In this document: piece after piece, positions 1-4,777 of the stretch
Numbering within the stretch: the first letter of the stretch is position 1
Layout of the letters: every line of letters begins with the position of its first letter
Source of the DNA: an uncultured Oscillospiraceae bacterium
Lineage (GTDB): Bacteria; Bacillota; Clostridia; UBA1381
Direction: 5' to 3'
Assembly: GCA_945876665.1 (NCBI GenBank)
Contig: CAMCPC010000033.1
Span: 1 to 9,250 of the forward strand
Length of the DNA stretch: 9,250 nucleotides
The notes under the pieces: model-generated
Told to the model about the DNA's origin: nothing
Database searches by the model: none
What the model saw: the letters and a program-made list of their open reading frames with translations, nothing else
Position numbers and translations under genes: made by a program

Positions 1-531
1 CAAAAGCATTGCAAGCGTAGGGCTTTTGGAAATCATATTTATCAGAATCGCCATAGCAACCAGTGAAATAATCGGTATCATATCTATCAGATACGCCGCA
101 AGCGACTGCGGCACAATGCTAAGACTGTTTCCGGAAACAATTTGCATAACAAGACACGCTACAAACATAACAAGCATAACCGCGCATGAGAGTATAAAAA
201 CCGCAAGTGATTTTGAGGTCATGACCTTGAATCGTGTAAGCGGACGCATAAGTGATGCCTTTAGCGTATCCTCCTGAACCTCGCTTGCGAACAGGTCAGT
301 TACCGCCATGAACGCAATGAGCGGAACAAGTATATCTGTTACAAATCCCAGCATTGACATGATGAGATTGCTTTTTATAACCACCTCACCGCCCGAAACC
401 TTTGCTATAAGCAGATTTCCGCCAAGGCGCAGCAAGCATATAAGAGCGCCAAGTATGGTAATCACGAGGTATTTTTTTCTTGTAAGCAGCTTTTGCAGCT
501 CGCTTTTTGTACTTAAAATCAGTGCTTTCAT
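1..531 (-). CDS. ABC-2 type transporter permease (partial, C-terminus beyond the left edge)
   Basis: This is the membrane subunit of an ABC exporter, paired with the ATPase encoded just upstream. The frame is open from an ATG at 531 to base 1, giving 177 residues; the end lies outside the window. Visible parts are a short basic cytoplasmic N-terminus (MKALILSTKSELQKLLTRKK), a hydrophobic segment at about 21-37, one at about 61-77, an amphipathic stretch with the ABC-2 pattern FASEVQEDTLKASLMRPLTR (81-100), then long hydrophobic segments at about 109-130 and 146-166. The F-x-x-E...T-L-K...R-P...R block is typical of ABC-2/BcrB/NatB-like permeases. The ATG overlaps the ATPase stop codon as ATGA, and a GAGGGGTG sequence about 10 nt upstream can serve as ribosome binding site, so translation is probably coupled. 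The substrate cannot be read from the sequence; peptide antibiotic or lantibiotic export is an inference from the ATPase type. Confidence 0.88.
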   Translation of the reverse strand, partial: MKALILSTKSELQKLLTRKKYLVITILGALICLLRLGGNLLIAKVSGGEVVIKSNLIMSMLGFVTDILVPLIAFMAVTDLFASEVQEDTLKASLMRPLTRFKVMTSKSLAVFILSCAVMLVMFVACLVMQIVSGNSLSIVPQSLAAYLIDMIPIISLVAMAILINMISKSPTLAMLL

Positions 532-1256
532 ATGATTACTTCACCCCTCTTTTCCTTTACAACGCTGAGGAAATAGTCCTCCATTGACGGATGCAGGCGC
601 ATTGCGTCCTCCGTCGCGGACTTGGCAATAAGCTCGCCCTCATACATCACAGCCACCTTATTGCAGGTCTTTTCGATTTCGCTTGCCATATGGCTTGAAA
701 TGAGGAAGGTCACTCCCCTTTCCTCATTAAGCCGCTTTATTATTTCTCTTATCTCCACAACGCCTTCAATATCAAGACCGTTTACAGGCTCGTCAAGAAT
801 TATAAGCTCGGGGTCAGACACGAATGCAATTGCAAGCCCCAATCTCTGCTTCATGCCAAGTGAAAATCTGCCCGCCTTATCATTTTTATATGGAAGAAGA
901 TGTACTACGTCTAAAATATGCTCAATGCGGTCCTTATCTATGTGGGGATACATAGCGGCGTGCATTTTCACGTTCTGGTATGCTGTCATATCCTTATAAA
1001 TCGCGGGCGACTCTATCAGCGCGCCTGTTCTTCGCATAATTTCCTCAAAATTATCATGCAAATCCATTCCGAATACCTTAATGTCGCCCTCGGAGTGTAC
1101 AAGATTAAGTATCGCCTTCATGACTGTGGTCTTGCCTGAACCGTTAGGTCCAAGCAACCCCAGTATGTCGCCCTGCTGAACCGTCAGCGATATGTTTTTA
1201 ATGCCGCGGTTATTATTATAAAGCTTTGTCAGATTGTTTATCTCAATTACATTCAT
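528..1256 (-). CDS. ABC transporter ATP-binding protein, BcrA/LanF-like
   Basis: A 242-residue ATPase that would power the permease encoded by the next, overlapping gene. It carries Walker A GPNGSGKT (36-43), the ABC signature FSLGMKQR (131-138), Walker B LIILDEP (151-157), the D-loop GLD (160-162) and the switch histidine H189 in SSHM. Where most ABC ATPases have a Q-loop glutamine, this one has glutamate in ALIESPAIY (E82). The glutamate version is known from the bacitracin/lantibiotic self-protection subfamily (BcrA, LanF). Length is usual for single-domain ATPases of that group. The ATG at 1256 follows a GGAGG (1264-1268) with a 7-nt spacing. The gene begins only 20 bp after the stop of the exported-protein gene, so the three genes very likely form one operon. 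Catalytic motifs are intact. The family is certain; the peptide-resistance role is inferred. Confidence 0.95.
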   Translation of the reverse strand: MNVIEINNLTKLYNNNRGIKNISLTVQQGDILGLLGPNGSGKTTVMKAILNLVHSEGDIKVFGMDLHDNFEEIMRRTGALIESPAIYKDMTAYQNVKMHAAMYPHIDKDRIEHILDVVHLLPYKNDKAGRFSLGMKQRLGLAIAFVSDPELIILDEPVNGLDIEGVVEIREIIKRLNEERGVTFLISSHMASEIEKTCNKVAVMYEGELIAKSATEDAMRLHPSMEDYFLSVVKEKRGEVII

Positions 1257-1276
1257 GTCCTAACCTCCATGCTTAA

Positions 1277-2215
1277 TTATTCTCTGATTTCAACAGCAAC
1301 TTCGCCGTCTTCGCTTACATAGCGGTTGCTTGCTGTATCAGCGGTCATGTCATATGTTTCCACGTTCGGAAGTGTTGAAATATCAACCCTCTGCGGCACT
1401 GTTGTGCCGTAGTCGGACATTGTCAGCGTAATATCTACAGCAGCTTCATGACCGTTTCCGCTCATTGTTATGTTTGTAGCTCCATATGTCAGTCTGCCCT
1501 CATTGTCAACGGTAAATTTCAGATATGCGCTTTTAACAATAGGGTCTGTACCAAGCACCATATACGGATCCTCATTGTCGTACTGATTCATTGATGAGAA
1601 CATTGCCGAAAGTCCCGCGTTTACAAGCTCCGGAATCTGAATTGCATCAAGACTGATTTCATAGGTTGCGCTGTCATCGTCGCCGGATACGTAAACAACA
1701 TTGTTCTTTAAATCTCCCACGAACGTGTCGCATGCAAGTTCTACGAAACGGACTACCTTGCTTGTGGTTTCCTTGTCGCCATCATTCATTTCGTTAAGTT
1801 CATCAAAGGCTCCGATACCCATATTCGTATCACCTTTATATATGCTTGTATGCGCCTCACCGTCTGAATAATATGTGCTTATATAGGAGCCATCCTGAAA
1901 ATATGCTTTATATTCTCTTCCTATGTCAACATACGATGCGTCAGATGTGCTGGTTTCCATTCTGTTCATGCTGACATCACCGTTTCTGTCATACAGCTCT
2001 GTCATAGTACTTTTTGCAAATTCTGCGCCATCAATTGACATTTTAAACTCCGTATTCGCGGTGTAGTTTTCATTGTTCAGCAAGCCCTTCATCGCTGTTT
2101 TTCCCACCTCATAGCCGTTTGAGGTGTTGTAGCCGGCAAATGCCGCGCCCGCCAGCATCGTTACTCCTACCGCCATACCGATTGCCATTGTTATTTTTTT
2201 ATTCTTTGCCTTCAT
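1277..2215 (-). CDS. Exported protein of unknown function, first gene of an ABC transporter operon
   Basis: I do not recognise this family. From the ATG at 2215 it encodes 312 residues: a lysine-rich start (MKAKNKK), a hydrophobic core (8-24) and an A-x-A signal peptidase I site (AFA at 25-27, then GYN). There is no lipobox cysteine, so the mature protein of about 285 residues should be released or wall-associated. The mature part is polar, beta-rich in appearance and acidic, with no later membrane segment and no obvious catalytic motif. The frame stays open to an ATG at 2254, but the start at 2215 has a good AAAGGA at 2225-2230 with 9-nt spacing and gives a normal signal peptide. The gene precedes the ABC ATPase by 20 bp and is probably cotranscribed with it. 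A LolA/LppX-like substrate-binding fold or a sensor role for the transporter is only a guess. Confidence 0.8.
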   Translation of the reverse strand: MKAKNKKITMAIGMAVGVTMLAGAAFAGYNTSNGYEVGKTAMKGLLNNENYTANTEFKMSIDGAEFAKSTMTELYDRNGDVSMNRMETSTSDASYVDIGREYKAYFQDGSYISTYYSDGEAHTSIYKGDTNMGIGAFDELNEMNDGDKETTSKVVRFVELACDTFVGDLKNNVVYVSGDDDSATYEISLDAIQIPELVNAGLSAMFSSMNQYDNEDPYMVLGTDPIVKSAYLKFTVDNEGRLTYGATNITMSGNGHEAAVDITLTMSDYGTTVPQRVDISTLPNVETYDMTADTASNRYVSEDGEVAVEIRE

Positions 2216-2224
2216 AATAATCAT

Positions 2225-2230
2225 TCCTTT
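2225..2230 (-). promoter_or_regulatory. Ribosome binding site deciding the start of the exported-protein gene
   Basis: On the minus strand AAAGGA lies 9 nt before the ATG at 2215. This supports that start over the upstream in-frame ATGs: the one at 2224 would touch the site, and the one at 2254 gives an atypical extension before the signal peptide. Confidence 0.6.
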
Positions 2231-2254
2231 CCTTAGCCCTATACTTTGCTTCAT

Positions 2255-2363
2255 AAGGTACCCTATAGTTATATTTTATCTGTCCTTTATAAACATTATA
2301 TAATACAATTATAAATATTTTATAAACAAAAATAAATAAAATATAAATTATTATTTCCCGCGC
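2255..2363 (-). promoter_or_regulatory. AT-rich leader with a weak candidate sigma-A promoter
   Basis: This gap upstream of the exported-protein operon is extremely AT-rich. The best minus-strand promoter match I can find is TTGTTT (2324-2329), an 18-nt spacer and TATTAT (2300-2305), which would leave a leader of about 78 nt. So many TATAAT-like words occur here that the assignment is weak. Because a terminator closes the preceding gene, a promoter somewhere in this gap is expected. Confidence 0.35.
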
Positions 2364-2390
2364 AAAAAAAACCGCCGTACGGCGGTTTTT
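2364..2390 (-). terminator. Intrinsic terminator after asp23
   Basis: Minus-strand RNA forms the stem AACCGCC/GGCGGTT around a GTAC turn (stem core 2372-2376 with 2381-2385), extended by A-U pairs and followed by a run of eight U residues (2371-2364). It begins 5 nt after the asp23 stop codon. It separates asp23 from the ABC transporter operon. Confidence 0.92.
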
Positions 2391-2394
2391 AATC

Positions 2395-2895
2395 TTAATC
2401 GGTTATTTCTTCCGTTTCTTCTTCCGGATCTGAAATATCGCTGTCAGGCGCTATATTTTCCTCGTTTTCCTTTTCAAAGCTTACGCCCTCGATATGAATA
2501 TTAACCTTTGGAACTTCAAGTCCTGTCATAGTTTCAACATTATTCTTTACGTTCTCCTGTATCTCCCATGACAATTCAGGTATTCTTACACCGTATTCCA
2601 CCACGATATAAAGGTCTATTGTGACGCTTGTTTCGTTCATATCAACCTTAACTCCCTTTGAAGGGTTCTTCTTTGCGCCGAACATTTCCGCAATTCCGCC
2701 CGCAAATGTTCCGTACATTCCCGCAACACCCTCAATTTCACTTGTGGCAATGCCTGCGATAGTTGAAACAACGTCTGTTGAAATTTTGATATTACCGATT
2801 GGTTCTTCTTCTGTTTCAGGAGTTGTCTGAGCTTCTGTTTCTTCGTTTACACCGTCTAATTCGATTTCCGCTTCGTTCTTGATTTCTTCTTCCAT
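2395..2895 (-). CDS. Asp23/Gls24 family envelope stress response protein (YqhY-like)
   Basis: A 166-residue soluble protein with an Asp23 domain at about 33-140. Recognisable landmarks are the I-S-T-D-V-V-S-T-I-A-G-I-A start of the domain, EIEGVAGM (53-60), the strand VTIDLYIVVEYGVRIPELSW (91-110) and the end LEVPKVNIHIEGVSF. The domain is flanked by a strongly acidic N-terminus and an acidic tail of about 25 residues. In Firmicutes, Asp23 proteins are linked to cell-envelope or lipid homeostasis; the Bacillus YqhY gene lies downstream of spoIIIAH with accBC in between, and Clostridia often have it directly after spoIIIAH, as here. The ATG at 2895 follows GGAGG with 8-nt spacing. The gene has its own probable vegetative promoter and a strong terminator, so it can be expressed independently of sporulation. 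The usual downstream nusB is not present. Confidence 0.93.
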   Translation of the reverse strand: MEEEIKNEAEIELDGVNEETEAQTTPETEEEPIGNIKISTDVVSTIAGIATSEIEGVAGMYGTFAGGIAEMFGAKKNPSKGVKVDMNETSVTIDLYIVVEYGVRIPELSWEIQENVKNNVETMTGLEVPKVNIHIEGVSFEKENEENIAPDSDISDPEEETEEITD

Positions 2896-2935
2896 AATGT
2901 TTACCTCCGTAATTTCCGAAAAGTTTTATAGGTAT

Positions 2936-2964
2936 ATTATACCACATAAATTACTTGACTTCAA
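2936..2964 (-). promoter_or_regulatory. Probable sigma-A promoter for asp23
   Basis: Minus strand: TTGAAG (2959-2964), a 17-nt spacer and TATAAT (2936-2941). The -35 box lies inside the last codons of spoIIIAH and the -10 box is in the 55-bp gap. Transcription would start near 2929, giving a leader of about 34 nt with the GGAGG. Confidence 0.72.
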
Positions 2965-3586
2965 CTATTTTTACATTCTGGGCAGAAATTTTAAGCTGTT
3001 CGGTAACAATCGCGGTCAGCTTTACCACGTCCTCATCACAAAAACCGTCCTTGCGTACCATAACGTTTGCTTCGCTGTCGTCCACATACACGCATATCTC
3101 ACTGTAACCCTTGGATTGGGCAATGCTCTCAATTTCTGATTCCTTCTGTACATTATTTGCAACAGCAAGAATTTTATCCCCTGCCTTCTGACGGATTTCC
3201 GCGTCAAAGCTTTCATTTTCCGCAGTGTTATTAAGTATTTCCAACGACTTTGAACGCGAAGCCTCCTTGTTTAGTCTTGCCTGTTCAAAGTAGTTATCGC
3301 TCCCTGACGTTGTTTCCACAGTCTGCGCCGTATCCTCAGAGTTGTTTTCCGCATTTTCCGCGGTTGTTTCTTTCGCCTCGGACGAAGCTTCCTCGCCCTC
3401 AGAGGTTTCCTCCACCTCGTCCACCGCGTTTACATACTGCGCCTCGCCCAGTTTCTTGCCGGTTTCAACGTAACTCTCGCCGTCCTGCACCCTTATTGTA
3501 TCCTGATAGGACCAGTTCAAATATCCCGCCACTCCTATCAGCACCACAAGCGATGCCGCAATTATTTCTTTTTTCTTCAAAACCAT
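2951..3586 (-). CDS. spoIIIAH: Stage III sporulation protein AH
   Basis: SpoIIIAH is the mother-cell protein that binds forespore SpoIIQ and forms part of the channel (feeding tube) across the intermembrane space of the engulfed forespore. The 211 residues consist of a short basic start (MVLKKK), one membrane segment at about 8-26, a serine/glutamate-rich low-complexity linker (about 48-100) and a C-terminal domain (about 100-211) with the NYFEQARLNKEASRSKSLEIL helix region and the ring-building SEICVYVDDSEANVMVRKDG segment of the YscJ/FliF type. Length is close to the Bacillus protein (about 218). The ATG at 3586 lies just after the spoIIIAG stop (3590-3592), and its GGAGG is supplied by the last codons of spoIIIAG. 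It ends a spoIIIAF-AG-AH run. Identity rests on domain pattern and gene order. Confidence 0.95.
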   Translation of the reverse strand: MVLKKKEIIAASLVVLIGVAGYLNWSYQDTIRVQDGESYVETGKKLGEAQYVNAVDEVEETSEGEEASSEAKETTAENAENNSEDTAQTVETTSGSDNYFEQARLNKEASRSKSLEILNNTAENESFDAEIRQKAGDKILAVANNVQKESEIESIAQSKGYSEICVYVDDSEANVMVRKDGFCDEDVVKLTAIVTEQLKISAQNVKIVEVK

Positions 3587-3589
3587 ATA

Positions 3590-4084
3590 TTATTCCTCCT
3601 CTTTTTTGAAAATACATATTCTATGCACAGGCACGTCAAGCGATGCCGATACAGCCTCGGAAATAGCCGCCTTTACAGCAGTATTCCCTGCCCCCTGCGC
3701 CGTTACGATAACGCCCTTTACCTGCGGATACACCTCTTTTACCACCATAGGCTCTCCATCGGTCATAACAGCCTTTTTATCCTCGCTCGTTTCGCTCTTG
3801 TCCCCTCTCGAGGCAGTTTTCGTCTCATAAGCTATATCCTTTTCTGTGCTTGAATAATAGGTTATCATCACCGATACTTCCCCTGCGCCGTCTATCTGTG
3901 AAAGAATGTCCGCAAGCCGCTTTTCCTCGTCCTCCACAGCTATCTCATTCGCCGTACTGACAGCTTCTTTTTTCCTGTCGTGTCCGCCTGCCGCCACCAT
4001 AAGTACAACTCCAATTATTAATATTAAACATATCAGCCGGTTATTCTTATTTTTAAATATTTTTATAATTTCTTCCTTATTCAT
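3590..4084 (-). CDS. spoIIIAG: Stage III sporulation protein AG
   Basis: SpoIIIAG forms the large ring of the SpoIIIA-SpoIIQ channel in the outer forespore membrane. From the ATG at 4084 it has 164 residues: a basic N-terminus, a membrane segment at about 16-32 (LICLILIIGVVLMVAAGG), a linker, then the ring domain with LSQIDGAGEVSVMITYYSSTEKDIAYE and the C-terminal YPQVKGVIVTAQGAGNTAVK and ISEAVSASLDVPVHRICIF segments that are hallmarks of the family. It is shorter than the Bacillus protein (about 229), mainly in the linker and loops. ATGs at 4096 and 4087 are in frame, but the GAGGTG at 4089-4094 has proper spacing only for 4084. The gene overlaps the end of spoIIIAF by 8 bp, implying coupled translation. 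The final three Glu codons double as the Shine-Dalgarno sequence for spoIIIAH. Confidence 0.94.
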   Translation of the reverse strand: MNKEEIIKIFKNKNNRLICLILIIGVVLMVAAGGHDRKKEAVSTANEIAVEDEEKRLADILSQIDGAGEVSVMITYYSSTEKDIAYETKTASRGDKSETSEDKKAVMTDGEPMVVKEVYPQVKGVIVTAQGAGNTAVKAAISEAVSASLDVPVHRICIFKKEEE

Positions 4085-4526
4085 CATGCACCTCATAAGG
4101 CTTAAGACCGTACACCTCGCATAATCGTCTTCTGGCGCGGTCAGTTAATTTATCCCCGTAAATCCGTACATTTTCTACCCCCTCAATCGCACCCTCCTCA
4201 TTCATGCGTATGTCACAGTCCGCCGTTACAGACAGATTGAATTCCTTTTCCATACGCGCCTTTATATCATCATTTATGCGCTTTTTCAGCTCCTCCATAA
4301 CAAGGTCCGCCTGTAAATTTTCACTCTCGGCAATATTTTGCTCCACGCTGTCAAATCCGTCAAATATATCAGTTCTGACAATTGATGCGGCAGGTGATAT
4401 GATACAGCTTATTATCACAAGTCCTGTTATAACCTGCACATATCCGCGCCACTTTTCGGGCGCGAGTATACCCGCCATTGCCGACAGGAGCGTCGCACCT
4501 ATGATGGTTATTATGTATGCTTTCAT
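4077..4526 (-). CDS. spoIIIAF: Stage III sporulation protein AF
   Basis: SpoIIIAF is a mother-cell membrane component of the SpoIIIA complex needed for late forespore gene expression. The 149 residues begin with two membrane segments (about 3-22 and 30-49) separated by APEKWRGYVQ, a typical family start. A soluble domain follows, with LMEELKKRINDDIKARMEKEF (about 76-96) and the C-terminal VENVRIYGDKLTDRARRRLCEVYGL region. It is shorter than the Bacillus protein (about 206). The ATG at 4526 follows GGAGG with 7-nt spacing. Its stop overlaps spoIIIAG. Upstream, where spoIIIAE is expected, there is only a 250-bp gap dominated by a repeat element, and then an amylase gene. I see no convincing sigma-E (CATACAMT-type) or sigma-A promoter in that gap, so how this operon fragment is transcribed is unclear. 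Confidence 0.93.
   Translation of the reverse strand: MKAYIITIIGATLLSAMAGILAPEKWRGYVQVITGLVIISCIISPAASIVRTDIFDGFDSVEQNIAESENLQADLVMEELKKRINDDIKARMEKEFNLSVTADCDIRMNEEGAIEGVENVRIYGDKLTDRARRRLCEVYGLKPYEVHDE
4089..4094 (-). promoter_or_regulatory. Ribosome binding site deciding the spoIIIAG start
   Basis: GAGGTG on the minus strand lies inside the last codons of spoIIIAF. It is 4 nt from the ATG at 4084 (6 nt from the end of its GAGG core) but only 1 nt from the ATG at 4087, and it lies inside a reading frame begun at 4096. It therefore favours the 4084 start. Confidence 0.6.
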
Positions 4527-4589
4527 GTGTTATCCTCCATGCTATGAGGTAAATTATTGTTTAGCGGTATTGTGGGACGTCGGGGTGAA

Positions 4590-4633
4590 CAACACGCTTG
4601 CGTGTTGTAGGCTTAGACGCTTGCGTCGTAGCC
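4590..4633. repeat. Tandem hairpins sharing the ACGCTTGCGT core
   Basis: ACGCTTGCGT occurs at 4594-4603 and again at 4617-4626. Each copy is the tip of a hairpin. The first has an 8-bp stem (CAACACGC/GCGTGTTG). The second has a 5-bp stem (GACGC/GCGTC) continued by GGCT/AGCC beyond a 2x2 internal loop. They look like a duplicated and diverged unit inside the larger element. Confidence 0.7.
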
Positions 4634-4676
4634 GTAGTAAATCGCCGTCCCTTACGAAACACATATGGCAACGGTT

Positions 4677-4741
4677 GTAGGGGCGGCTATCAGCCGCCCG
4701 CCGTACACATTTCAATTCGGGCGGATAATATCCGCCCCTAC
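4677..4741. repeat. Nested GTAGGGGCGG inverted-repeat module with two GC-rich hairpins
   Basis: GTAGGGGCGG at 4677-4686 is inverted perfectly at 4732-4741. Between them lie the hairpins GGGCGGCT/AGCCGCCC (4681-4699) and GGGCGGATA/TATCCGCCC (4719-4737). The 65-bp module can therefore fold either as two separate hairpins or as one long-range stem. From memory, similar GGGCGG hairpin repeats are dispersed in clostridial genomes; this was not checked here. Confidence 0.72.
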
Positions 4742-4777
4742 GAACGCACGCCATCGGTTACGCCTATAAACAATAAT

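Noticed and set aside
3250..3609. Plus-strand proline/arginine-rich open frame opposite spoIIIAH
   Set aside because: It is the antisense reading of the Glu/Ser-rich linker of spoIIIAH; its composition is explained entirely by that.
4590..4741. Could the regular hairpins be a CRISPR array or a rho-independent terminator for the amylase gene?
   Set aside because: There are no identical repeats with unique equal-length spacers, so it is not CRISPR. The hairpins lack a U-run on the minus strand, so they are not typical intrinsic terminators.
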